Positions 1 to 11,099 of a DNA stretch of 64,000 nucleotides are shown here, piece by piece; within the stretch, counting starts at the first letter, position 1, and every line of letters starts with the position of its first letter. Origin of the DNA: Ryuthela nishihirai (lineage: Eukaryota; Arthropoda; Arachnida; Araneae; Heptathelidae); the NCBI GenBank assembly GCA_038380435.1, contig JAWZYU010000013.1, positions 67,598,446 through 67,662,445 of the forward strand, given 5' to 3'. The notes below the pieces were generated by a model. The model was not told the origin of the DNA, did not search any database, and saw only the letters and a program-made list of their open reading frames with translations. Both the position numbers and the translations under genes were made by a program.

Positions 1-340
1 TTTTCTTCTGAAGTAAACTGTCGGAAATCAATTTAATGCACTACAGAAAATCAAAACAGCCGATATTGAAAATTATTCTCGCAAATCTGACTTTTGATAC
101 AACGGGTTTTTATATTTCTGCTCCATTCTCTTGGTTCTGAGTGAAAGAATCTCAGATAAGTGAACAACTACTTGAAACAAAAAAGCATACACTACCAGCA
201 TTCTCAATAATCCGATACTGAATGAAATGAATATTAAAATAAACTTTTGTTCTAAAAGAGAAATTGGAAATGAATGTAATAAACTACAGTTTACCAAAAC
301 AGAACATATATTAAATCTATTGTCTCTTATCCAACCTCAG

Positions 341-532
341 TTATAACGGATTTTTATTCTTTTCTGCATCTACTAAACGATGGAAAAAGAAACCAAAGAA
401 CGCAGTACATAAAACCAAACCGTAAAAGACTATAAGTATATTAATTAATTGAACATTGAATAAAGCAAATTTTTTGTTCATTCTATTTTTCCAAACGAAA
501 GAATCGAAACAAAAGTAACGAATTACAGGCAA
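341..532 (-). other. Short ORF in array unit, paralogous to 579-824
   Basis: This is a 63-residue frame with a hydrophobic core (LINILIVFYGLVLCTAFFGF) and a tail reading AEKNKNPL. It aligns residue for residue with the C-terminal half of the 579-824 peptide. The frame at 73-297 ends with a similar KYKNPL but has a diverged core. No start, splice or promoter evidence was seen beyond the frame itself. Confidence 0.2.
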
Positions 533-578
533 CCAAAGAAGATTTTTTTTAAATCTATTAGAGTTGACCTCACCTTGT

Positions 579-824
579 TTATAACTTATTTTTTCTATTT
601 TCTACATCTTCTAAATGGAGCAAAAGGAAACCAAAGAACGCAATACAGAACACCAAACCGCAAAAGACGAGCAGTATGCTCACTAAACCGACATTAAAAA
701 AAATATATTTTTTCTTTCCATTGAATTCCTTTTCTTTATTGAATATTTCATTTCCAAATATCCGTTTAAAAAACTGAAAAATCAAAGGTTTCACACTGGA
801 AATTGAAAATGTCAATATATACAT
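579..824 (-). other. Short ORF in array unit, transmembrane-like peptide
   Basis: This 81-residue reading frame ends in a hydrophobic stretch (about residues 43-66, including VFCIAFFGFLLLHLED) followed by a charged tail, ENRKNKL. A pyrimidine-rich acceptor-like signal (tttcaatttccag) lies within the frame start, so the peptide could be an exon. The neighbouring ORF at 341-532 shares the same layout and the string AFFGF. Equivalent positions in the units near 860 and 1240 carry stops. I do not recognise a family. It could simply be chance coding capacity of a repeated DNA sequence. Confidence 0.2.
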
Positions 825-1660
825 CTATTCTTGATATCCGAATTTATTTAAGACGGATTTTAATGTTCCTACTCTTTCGCCTTTCAAATGTAGCAAAAAG
901 GAAATCAAAGAACTCTTCCGAAAAAAATCCGAAAGGATAATTCGTAAAAAAGAAGGAAGGGAAACCAAAGTTCATAGACTGTAAATATTCTCTCTAACCC
1001 GACTTCCAACGAAACCCAATATTTTATGTCATTTTCTTCGAATGAAACTATCGGAAATCAAAGGAATTTATTAAAAGAATCCTCAAGAGCCTATATTGTA
1101 GATATCATCTCTACGTCTACTCTGAAGCATTTAAATGCAGTCTGTACAATTTGATATTTCAATACGACTTTAATAAGGGATTATTATTCTTTTAAATCTG
1201 TGTTTTTCTAAGCGAAGTAACAAGAAACTAAAGGGAGGAACCTCCAGAGAAAATTATTTCCATTCTCTCTAATTTGACATTCAATAAAGCATTTACTTTT
1301 ATTCCTTCTAATCCAACAGCTCTAAAATCCAATTATATAATTATTATATAAGTTCAAGATATTTAACCAAAGTCAAGATTATTATTTATCGTCATACCTC
1401 AATAAAAATTAAAAATATCCATTGTACTGAGGTACAATGGATTTTTTTTCTGATGTATTTTTCATAAAATTATAGAAAATCAAAATAATGCTTACATGAA
1501 ATAAAAGTTATACGTCTATCAGTAGTCTCATTAATTCGACTTTCAATAAAACGACTCTATTGTTCGATTCTGAGAGAAAAAATTAGAAATCACGCGAACA
1601 CACTACAATAAAATTTATATCCATTATCTCTAAATTGGTAAGCAGCTTTCAATTTACATC

Positions 1661-2984
1661 AGGGCTTCAGAAATCAAAGTACGAATACGATAAAAAAAAT
1701 TCAAATCAGAATGAAATCGAAAATCAAAATTCAAGAATCAGAGAATCGAATGCTAAAAAAATTATTGCAAATCTGGTTACAGAGAAAAAGTTTTATATAT
1801 ATATATATGTCAATCTGCGGGTTTCCTTTAATCCCTTTTAGCACGTTTTGAATTTCCGGTTGTGTAGTTCAAAAGGACTGGGATTATAAAACAATTAATT
1901 TCATTATATTTTTGGATTAGTGAAGTTACCATAGTCATAACTCATCGTTAGCAAGCACTGCATTGCTCGCGAAGCTGATAAGCGTTTCCGCAGATGAATT
2001 CATTTTTACTGTTCGAGAGAACAATCATAACGGAACTTTCTTCTGCTATTACCGAAAACTCTTATCATTGGGGCTAAAATTTTCAGCAATCAACATTCAG
2101 ACAAAGGCAACAATTGCCGCATGTCATTTATTAGTATAAGGTAGAAAATGTTTCACAATTGTAAAACCACTGGAAATATGTGTTACACTTAAATAAATTT
2201 TTACGTTACAGTACAATTTTGCATAATTCTGTCGTTTATAATTTGGTTTCTTTAAGAGTTTTTTTTTCAGGTTCTTTCGTTTAAAAGGAGTTGCAATTAA
2301 AAATGTCGTTAAATCATTGTTTCATTAGAGAAAACAGGTGTAAACATAGGCTGTCTCCGTTTCTTGTAATGCTTTCATTCGATTTCTGATTTTTTCATTC
2401 AGGACATTTACTTAAAAATATTGATTGCACTGATATATCGGTTTAGAAAAAATAGATTGAAATGCTCTATTAAAAGTTAAATAAAAGAACATTTTTCGAT
2501 GCGTTTCTAGTTGTTTCATTAGGAAGAAAAAAACTAAAAACAATCATTTTATTGCATGCCATACTAGTAAGAATACTTACAGTTCTAGTTTGTTTGATTT
2601 CCTGTGGTGCAACCTTTTGATAAATGAATGCTTTATTTATTTAATTATTTATTTATCTTCTTTTATTTTCATTTGATTTCAGAATAAGCTATGGAAAATA
2701 AAAGTCGTTTCAATCAAATGCAATTGAAGGAGAATAATAATAATCGTCACATATAGGGCATAAATTTTCATTTCAAACTGATTCAGTTAAAGGAGTTCCC
2801 AAAAACATTCGAGTTATTGAAATATCATATTAGAGAGAGTAGATGCAAATGCTTCAAATGAGTATAAGATTCTTCTAACATTTTGTTCATTAATAAAATA
2901 ATGGTGGTTGCATAGAGTAACTATCATCTACGTATTACTGCACAGAGTAATATATCATTATATTTTATAATAATCGTAATTCCG
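1661..2984. other. No recognisable gene
   Basis: This is AT-rich sequence with homopolymer runs. I saw no conserved reading frame, terminal repeat or RNA gene here. Confidence 0.5.
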
Positions 2985-3412
2985 AACGGGCAAATTGCGA
3001 ACGACGAAGGGGCGGGCTGACATGCGTGACGTTATCGGTGACAGAATTTGGAAGTTTCCAAGGTACTTGAACGATCAGTCCCAAATTTGGTGGGTGGTCC
3101 CATTTAGTTCTAGCCTTTTTGGGGTGACAGATCGCGAATTTTGCTGTCGTGGGTGGGAAGTGATCCCTCGAAAAGTTTCCGAATTTTCTGGGGCGCTGAC
3201 GTCGCCTACCTTGTGGATGATGTAATAATATGTGAGAAGTACATGTGGCAAGCTGTGAATGAAGGTATCAATGGGCATGCATTTTGCACCAAACGTTCAG
3301 CGGCATTTAATTGTAATTAGAGTGGTGAAGTGTTGTGAATGAAGTTATCGATAGGGAGAATTATCATTGCGCTTCACGCCAAATTTTTGGCGTGAAGTTA
3401 GTGTTCTGTATT
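2985..3412 (+). repeat. Unclassified interspersed repeat, copy 1
   Basis: The block is GC-richer than its surroundings and matches the reverse complement of 20740-21160 over its whole length. Shared landmarks are ggtcccaaatttgg-like runs near 3080, gggtgacagatc near 3122, ctgtgaatgaaggtatcaat near 3250, and a final ggcgtgaag near 3401. No reading frame is shared, so this is probably a non-autonomous mobile repeat. Its class is unknown. Confidence 0.6.
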
Positions 3413-4483
3413 GCGTCACTGCACATTTGAGCAGTGACGAATCCGACTGAGGAATATCTGGAAATGTGTGTTAACATTTAAGTCTTTCAGCAATGCAAAG
3501 TATATTTTATTCTTATTAAAAGACTTTATATAATGATTGATAATACAAAAATGGTAGAATTTATTTTGAACAGGGAAGTGTGGGGATGGAGAAATAAACA
3601 TTTTTATGCTTTTTGTCCACTTTTTTACCGAATTATAGAATAAATAATATCTATTTAATGACGACAGCATCGCCTATGGCTATTTCAGCATATGGCGGAG
3701 AAATGCATGCAAAGTTCCAAACCTCATTCCGAAAAACAATGAGATTTATGCCAGAATATTATCAAAAACTTCCTGTATCATTCTATAAGAAAATATTTTA
3801 TTATTTTCATATTTCCTTTTCTTTCGTCCTTCATCGTCTCCAGAGAGTGGGATTTCCAACTAGAAGAACGCATAGCGCCTCTGCACATATGGGAATCTCG
3901 TTTTCAAAGAGAATGAGGTTTTTTATTTATCTACTTTTTCATTCCTTAAAAGTTTTAATTTGAGCTAATGAAAAATGGGTAAAATGCATCTAGTAGTATT
4001 TTATTAGTGATTTTATAACATGAAAATTATTTGTCTTTTAATTCTTAAATTAAAAAAATTGCTTTTCGTACACCTCTCTGAGAAAAAGGGGCAGACTTTT
4101 GCTGTGAGAGAAAATATCTTTTGACACTCTACTACCGGAAATTCAAATTTCTCCCATACTCTTGCAATATTCATTAAAAGATTTCTCACATTTAGTGATC
4201 TCTTACAAAATATATTAAACTACTTAAAAATTTTTGAAAAATGCAAATTATTTTGAATTTGTTTTTGCAAATTATTTTTGAAAATTATATGAATGAAATA
4301 TTTATTTGATTAAAAAATGCAAATACATTTATTTTTACATTTCTGAAGACATTATAAGCCTAATACAAAATTAAAAGCTGTCATCAATAACAATTTTAAA
4401 AACAAAACTGAAATTGGGATTATATTGAAAATTGAAACGAAAGTGTAAAAATTGTGTTCATTGTATATCTGATATATACACAC
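3413..4483. other. No recognisable gene
   Basis: The region is AT-rich. The longest frame (3613-3963, plus strand) has no recognisable domain and no codon pattern that sets it apart from background. Confidence 0.5.
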
Positions 4484-6258
4484 AAAATCCTCATACAGCC
4501 ATGGGCTACGGAGGTCCAACCAGACTGTGTAAATTTCCTCTCCAAACATGTATCTTCTGAGCTACAGATGCTGCATTTGGCCACTCTAGGCCAATTGTAA
4601 CAAGGTCGTGTTTGACATTGTCTTACGTTTTCCCCTTTTTCTGAAACTCTCAGCACACTGTTCATAATCCTGTTTGCCAATCTGCAGATATGCATGCGGA
4701 CAACATGGCCAAACCAACACGATCTTTGCACAACATGCTGTTCAAAAGAGGTTGATGACTCCTTCTTCTAAGTTCATCATTACTTATAAAGAAAAACCAC
4801 CTAATGCCCAAGATACTGCGTAAGCATCTAAAATCGAAGGCTTCAAATTTCTTGTTATCCTGCTTACAAAGGGTCCATGTTCGCTACTATAACTAACCTT
4901 AGAAACAACCAAACTATTATACAGCCTACTTTTAGCGATTAGGTGTATACGCCGATTTTTCCACACTCTCCATAGATTCTTAAAAGTCCCCAGGGGCAAT
5001 TCCTCTTCTTCTATATATATGCTGCACATAGTCATTAGTATATGTTACATAGCTTCCAAAAAATAATTAAACTCACACACTTTCTCAAGAGTGCATCCAT
5101 TCAACGCAACTGAAGCACCATTTGCCTGACCACTTTAAATCACTTTAATTTTTTTCTCTGTTTATCACGAAACATACTTTATTACCATTCTCATCGACAT
5201 CGACAACCCTACAGGAAGAATTCAACTAATGAATATCATTAGCTAATTGGGTCAAATCATTTGCATAATCTAAATCAAAAAAGTTTGAAATCTGTAGATC
5301 ATTTAAGGCCAAAATCTTTCCCTTGCAAAGAATTTCGCATAACATAATCAATAACCAAACTAAATGGAAAACAGACAAAATGCACCCTTGTCTAACTCCA
5401 CTAGCAATGTTAAACCAATCGCTGTAAAACATACCACTCTCACACGCGACTTAGTGTCATTATAGATAGCTTTCATTACACTAACTAACTTATCAGGTAT
5501 TCCATATGATCTAACAATCAACCATAAATTAAGGCGACCAATAGAATCAAAAAGACTTTTTGATGTCTATAAAACCACAGGTTTATGAAACTCTAAACAT
5601 TTCTCAAGAATCTGTATTGATAAAACATCTAACGTATTGATCAAAAATTTGGTCAATACATCCCCTACCACTTCTGAATCCACACTGTTCATCACGCAGT
5701 TGTTCGTTAACCAAAATTTTAATTCTTTTAAGTATAATCATGCAAAGAACTTTACCGGGAACGGAAAGTAAACTAATTCTTCTATAATTATCACAAGAAC
5801 TGCGATCATCTTTTTTTAAAATTTGGGACAATGATAGCTCTAGTTAAATTCTTAGGAACAACACTTTTATTATAAAGAAATATTCAAAATTTCAGTCAGC
5901 CATGTAACAACACAAATGTTTCCAGCTCTAAGCATTTCAGTGGTGATTCAGTCCACCTCTGGGGATTTATGCAGTTTTAATTTCGAGATAGCCAAAGCGA
6001 CTTCGGAATGTAATAGAGGGCCATCATTAAAGCCAGTAATTCATCTATCCTTATTACAAACAATGGGAATAGAAATAATCACATTATTTAGAACTTCCCT
6101 GAAATGCTCATCCCACCTAGCCATCAGAGAATCCTCACCTTCAACTACCTTGCCATATGTATCCCTCAATCCCTGTGTACCTGTTTATTTCTTCCCACAT
6201 ACAACATTAACAATATGGGTACAACCCCCTGCTGTCGTGCTATCTAACTGCTTCCTCT
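4484..6258 (-). pseudogene. Reverse transcriptase and C-terminal part of RTE-like element
   Basis: Read on the minus strand, it begins with a linker motif MARWDEHFREVLN near 6110. The finger and palm motifs follow: FKKDDRSSCDNYRRIS-like sequence at 5831-5770, CGFRSGRGCIDQIF near 5680, and GVRQGCILS at 5400-5370. The catalytic box reads DYANDLTQLAND (5275-5230) where YADD is expected, so one catalytic aspartate is replaced by Asn. The C-terminal domain follows: LYNSLVV (about 4920), SNDEL (about 4775) and WFGHVVRM (about 4710). Several frameshifts separate these blocks, so no full protein can be made. Confidence 0.8.
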
Positions 6259-6268
6259 GCTTTGTCAG

Positions 6269-9200
6269 ACCCGTCTGAAGAGAAAGCCTGATGTCACGTG
6301 ACCCGCACAGAGTGGCCAGCGAGAGAAACAGGTCGCGGCGCGCTCAACGCTTGCTGAAGTCATGTGACCAATTGGGTCTGAGCGATGTCCCCGATCTGAG
6401 CCGTCGTGATGGATGATCTTTCCTTGCGTTATTTTCATATAGAAATTTTCCATTGCATGAGTTTTTTTAAAGTTTATTCTTTTGAAATATCTTTATTAGC
6501 AATATTTGAACGTGGATGATAGAAAACACTTAATGACAAGCAAATATTATCGAAAAAGCTTTGAAGATAATCCATAGTGACTGCGCTTAACGTTTTAATC
6601 TTTAAAATAAATTCAAATATTAATTCTCTTTATTTCTTTTACGTTTGCCACCAACAATCAGGAATCACTGATATATTATATCTTATGGAAAGCTAAATCC
6701 AGAGCTCTATAACTTTATTGTACTTCTAAAATAAGCATTTTTAATGAAAGTCCTCAACGAAGCCAATCACCGATTTGCCATAATATTAGAATAGTAGATA
6801 TTATGGAAGACTTGAAATACTAACCGCAGCGCCAAACAAAAATTTACCAGAAAAAATTGCAATTTGAATAAAGAGTATTTTAAACCATTTAATATGGGGT
6901 AATTTTGTGTACATAATTCTTATAATTTTTTAAATGTTCTTGGAACTTATTTGCTTCTTTTCGATGTGTGCGTTTTTTAAATTATTTCATTTCTTCAACT
7001 GAATTGAATCAAATATCAATTATAAAGCAAATTATAATAAATGCGGAGAAGCATTTCATTCTTGCAGGAAATATTTTTTTCACAGACATAAAAAATCTAA
7101 TATCTCGATGTCAAAATTATTCAATAAACATATTATCTAGAAATAGTTAAACATTTTGTTATTAATTATAGTTAATTGTAAATCATATTTCTAAGAAAAC
7201 GGGATACACCTTAATTTTAAAGCATTTTTTTATTTGGTCAAACGATTTTAGAACGTAATATATGAGCAAAAGTACCATAAATATTGGTAAAGATAAATTA
7301 TTTATTCTCATGTTAGCTAAAAGTATTGTTACATTCCATATAAAGCTTTTTAATCTCACATAGTTTAGGTTCTAAATAGAAAGCCACTGAGATCAGAATT
7401 TCATTCACAGCTCACGAAATGATCAGTACAATATAATTATTTTATTAATAAGACTAAAAGTATCTTCTTACTAAGATTAAAATCATTAGTATCACATGAT
7501 TCAAATAAACGACAATAAAAACACCAAAACTAGACTCGATTGACAAACATGATGACATGAAGAATTATTACAAAGATTGCACTGAAATATTTACAGCTAA
7601 ATATATTGAAAACCTCAAAGAATTAATTTTTGCTTCAGTATCAGTATGAATCAGCAAGAGAATCATTTCAAATAATTTAAATGAAAAAAAAAACAAATTA
7701 ATATCGCTAAAAGTGACTACACAAGAGAAATAAATGTTTGAAGTCCACATCAAATACATTAAATATAACTCAATCATATGGTATGCTTCAGAAAATAGTT
7801 TGTGACAACCAATGTCTATTACTGAGACATACAAGTAGATAAGTGAAATTTTCATAATCACAAAAAATATAACTGATGCAGCTTAACAATAAGAAAAATA
7901 TATATTGAAGCATATGAGCACTATATTATTGTCTTACTGAAGCTTGTACCATAATATATTAGCATATAAAAACAATTACAGAATTCAGTGCACATCCAGG
8001 AGATTTTCATAATCACGAGAAATATAACCCATACCCATACAGTTATCATTAAGAAAAATGTTAAAAATAGCTACCTTATACCGAAGTTTAGCATCCGTTT
8101 ATACGAAACCGGTTATCCGTTCATGCCGAAGTTAGCTCAATCATGAAGTGTGCTTTAAAAAATAGTTTGCGATACTTTTGTTGATCATTGATACTGACTA
8201 GTAGAGTAAGAAAAGTTCAATAAAAGAATATATAAGCACTATGTTATTGCGTTTCTGAAGCTCATACCATAGCCATAATTATTACACATCATATAAAATA
8301 ATAGTTACAGAATCACAAGAAATACAACCCATACAGTTTATTAATAAAAATGGTAATATTGACTACGTATTACTGAGGTTTGATGATAGTAATTACAAGG
8401 CAAATAAATATTTGAAATCCACATCAAATATGCGAATGGTAACTCAATCATACCGTAAGCTTCAAAAAATACTTTGCGACAACTGGTGTATATCATTGAG
8501 ACATACCAGTAGACAAGTGAAAATTAATAAGCAGAACATGTGACCACTATGCTATTGCCTTACATAATTTGTAAGAGACATATGAATATAAAAAAAATTA
8601 CAGATTTCAGTACAACAATGAAGAGTGTTAGGAAATGATAACACTGAATACCATATACTGATGATAGTAACTACAAGACAAATAAATATTTGAAATCCAC
8701 ATCAAATATGCCAATGATAAATAATACTGTATGCTTCAAAAAATAGTTTGTGATAACCAATGTCTGTTATTGAGACATATCAGAAGACAAGTGAAGATTA
8801 ATAAGTATACCAATGGCAACCCTATATTATTGCCTTACTGAAGTTTCTAACACAATACATAGTAATATAATAAAAATCCCAGATTTCAGTACAACAGTGA
8901 AGAAAGTTACATAATAACAAGAAATATAACCCATGAAGATTGTTAAAGCAAATGATAACATTGAATATCATATACTGGTGATAATAACTATGAGAAAAAC
9001 AATTATTTCAAACCCACATCAAATACATACCAAAGTCTATCGTTTTAGACATGACTAGTAGACCAGTAAAATTTAACAGATAGATATAGATGACATATGA
9101 TTTATAATTTCACCAAAGTGCTTAGTTTTCTTTTGGATGTTTCCTTTGGTGCATATTTGGATTGGGTGTAATTATGCATATATACATTTACACATGTTAA

Positions 9201-9816
9201 GATAATTTTATGTAACAAATCATTTATTTTATTCCCACATGGACACTGAAAATCGGTGCTAAACATTGTTTCTCGTACTTTACAATATTAACATATGTCA
9301 ATAACTGATTTTTGCAGTTGAGAAATTGTTGCTCTACATTACTAGATATCAGTCTTTGAAAAACAGCATAGCATAATATTCACACATTTATTGAAACTTC
9401 AGTAAGGATAGGTTAGCCCTCCACGTCACACATATTAATTATATGCTGAGGCAATAACTACTAAATCCAATACTAAATCAGTTTTGTTGTTAAATGAATT
9501 TACGAAATATGTATAAACGAAATATAGTTATATAGGCGATCCACTATAATTACTAAGGCAGCCGGGAACACATTTACGGGCATGGTAACAATAACAGTTA
9601 CTATAAATACACTTAAATATATACAATATATATATAATATGATTTTAATATTTATCTATACCACAAAATAAAGAAGTAGCACCTACTTTTAACACAAAGG
9701 AACAAACAGCATGGCGAGATAAAATATTCGCGCTTCGACTGAGTCTCTGCTCTGATAGTACTGCGGTGGTACATCCCATATCACGTGACATCAGGCTTTC
9801 CTTTCAGACGACTTTG
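6269..9816. mobile_element. 3.5-kb TIR element with 10-bp target duplication (Mutator-like?)
   Basis: The ends are inverted repeats of about 30 bp. The left end has cgtctgaagagaaagcctga then tgtcacgtgac; the right end, read inward, has cgtctgaaaggaaagcctga then tgtcacgtgat. The identical 10-mer gctttgtcag flanks the element at 6259-6268 and 9817-9826. Reverse-transcriptase sequence on the left continues as RTE linker sequence on the right, confirming an insertion. No transposase was found, so it is non-autonomous. A 9-10-bp duplication is typical of Mutator-like elements, but the class is inferred. Confidence 0.8.
7560..9115. repeat. Internal degenerate tandem repeats of the TIR element
   Basis: At least five units of about 275-380 bp share ordered landmarks. 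These are catcaaatac (7749, 8422, 8698 and 9015, decayed near 8130), a block like aatagtttgtgac (7794, 8161, 8744), and a block like gagacataccagtagacaag (7823, 8499, 8773). Each unit also carries cagatttcagt or a relative. The array fills the middle of the element and has no coding potential. Confidence 0.65.
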
Positions 9817-9826
9817 GCTTTGTCAG

Positions 9827-10245
9827 CCAAGCTATCAAGCCAAAGATTCTTATCACGTTTTTACGTGATATTATCCTGCTTAAAATTAATTAAAATTAAA
9901 TTAATTAATAAATTATTTTAAATTTATTAAATTATCCTTTACACGTTTATTAAGCTCATTGTAATGCCTTCTCTGCTAGGACTCGTAGGGTGTTGATTCA
10001 TATTAATCCTGCACTTCCTTGTTTCAGAAATACGTTCCATAGCATTATCACTCAAAAATTTTGTTTGTGAATACATAGTAATATAGCAAAAATCCCAGAT
10101 TTCAGTGCAACAGTGAAGAAAGTTCTATAATAACAAGAAATATAACCCATGTAGCTTGTTAAGGAAAATGATAACATTGCTGCCTTTTACCCAAACAGTA
10201 CTGTTGCTTTCAAGAAAAGTCTGTTTAAACTTATCCTATCCCTTT
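9827..10245 (-). pseudogene. Linker of RTE-like element with a stray 110-bp insert
   Basis: Read on the minus strand, short blocks in shifting frames look like the connector between endonuclease and reverse transcriptase, for example ISDNAMERISETRKC near 10050 and LWLDSLADKAE-like sequence near 9840. The stretch 10070-10179 is not RTE. It matches 8853-8965 inside the neighbouring TIR element. AT-rich expansions near 9890-9950 further break the frame. Confidence 0.55.
10070..10179 (+). repeat. Stray copy of the TIR element's internal repeat
   Basis: The segment starting aatacatagtaatata and ending gataacattg is nearly the same as 8853-8965 and in the same orientation. It sits outside the terminal inverted repeats, inside the RTE linker. 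No target duplication is obvious. Confidence 0.65.
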
Positions 10246-10995
10246 CTAAACTTCAGCAGTAAGCAAACCATGATTGTCATAATGACTAAGTAGCCTATCA
10301 TGGTGTGCTTTGGATATATCTGGATCTTTCAGACCTTCAGTGTTGAAGGTAATTTTCTTAAACTTAGCACAACATTTCTTAAGCTTCAATTGCAAGACAC
10401 TTTTTACCAGGTAATAGTCAGACCCAATTTCGGCTCCCCTGTATGATCTGGTATTCCTAACTAAACTCACCCACTTGCTGTTAATTAAAATATAATCTAT
10501 CACATTCCTGTGCAACCCATCAGGTGAAACCCATTTGTATTTATAAATGTACCGGTGATTGAAGTATGTGTTAGTTATTCGAAAACCATTAAGTTTACCT
10601 ACCTGTAGGAGACGTTCCCCATTGCCATTGGAACTACCAATGCCAAAGGGACCTAAAACTTCTGTCCAAAGGTCAGGGTCAGTATTAACTTTAGTATTGA
10701 AGTCACCAAGCACAAGAGAAATATCTCCTTTCTTCAAAGAATTCAAAATATCCTGAAGCTTGCTGTAAAACGTATTGTTCTCGTTCTCATCAGAGTTCTC
10801 TGTGGGGGCATAACAACAGATGACATTCAAGTTTTTAATTTTTGTTTTAAGTTTTGCTCTAGGAAATCTTTCATTAATTCAGTCATATCCTATAAGAGCA
10901 TCACTGGCTTGTCTGTTGAGAAGCAAACTTACTCCTTGGAAATGCTTTCTATCCTCCCTCCCTGAAAAGAGAAGTTTCAAAGATTTTGTCTACAA
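10246..10995 (-). pseudogene. APE-type endonuclease domain of RTE-like element
   Basis: The 194-residue open segment (10830-10246) carries conserved endonuclease blocks: VICCYAPTE, the LVLGDFN catalytic motif near residue 40, GNGERLLQ, and NVIDYILIN (near residues 113-120). SDYYLVKSVLQLK follows where SDH is usual, so the catalytic His is replaced by Tyr. Further upstream, to about 10995, frame-shifted sequence matches the GVGLLLSRHA-like block of the copy at 49275. This domain nicks target DNA during retrotransposition. Here it is 5' truncated and has lost the His. Confidence 0.8.
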
Positions 10996-11099
10996 AACGT
11001 TTTTGGCAACAGCTGTTCAATGGGCGTCATTTATAAATTTTAACATATATTATTTCTTAACTTCTTTATATATGATTTCTTAACTTATTTATAAACGCA

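Larger units (their letters stand above)
1..1660. repeat. Degenerate tandem array, about 240-280 bp units
   Basis: Recurrent landmarks mark six or seven diverged units. One is a run resembling ggaaaccaaagaac (near 390, 627, 900 and 1227). Another is ctctaatttgacattcaata (near 1260, with variants near 430, 690, 1000 and 1530), and a third is cggaaatcaa (24, 1051). Units are alignable by eye but clearly old. The array reaches the left edge, so its full length is unknown. It could be a decayed satellite or a run of duplicated exons. Confidence 0.55.
4484..11010 (-). mobile_element. RTE-like non-LTR retrotransposon, split by an insertion
   Basis: On the minus strand the order is APE-type endonuclease (about 10995-10246), linker (about 10240-9817), reverse transcriptase (about 6258-5230) and C-terminal domain (about 5035-4484). 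The end near 4500 has the same ccatgggctacggaggtcc string as the element running off the window at 63908. The element is 5' truncated near 11010 compared with the copy at 48425. It is broken by the terminal-inverted-repeat element at 6269-9816 and by a short stray repeat at 10070-10179. Many stops and frameshifts make it inactive. The RTE assignment rests on the endonuclease and tail-domain style and is inferred. Confidence 0.8.

Noticed and set aside
3613..3963. A 116-codon plus-strand frame as a possible gene
   Set aside because: No recognisable domain, no homologous copy in the window, and low-complexity composition. Such frames are expected by chance in this much AT-rich DNA.
7740..9010. 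A CRISPR-like array from the regularly spaced repeats
   Set aside because: The repeated units are long, diverged and joined without unique spacers. They are tandem repeats inside a eukaryotic transposable element.
10559..10756. Plus-strand frame over the endonuclease region
   Set aside because: It is the opposite-strand shadow of the RTE endonuclease at 10246-10830.
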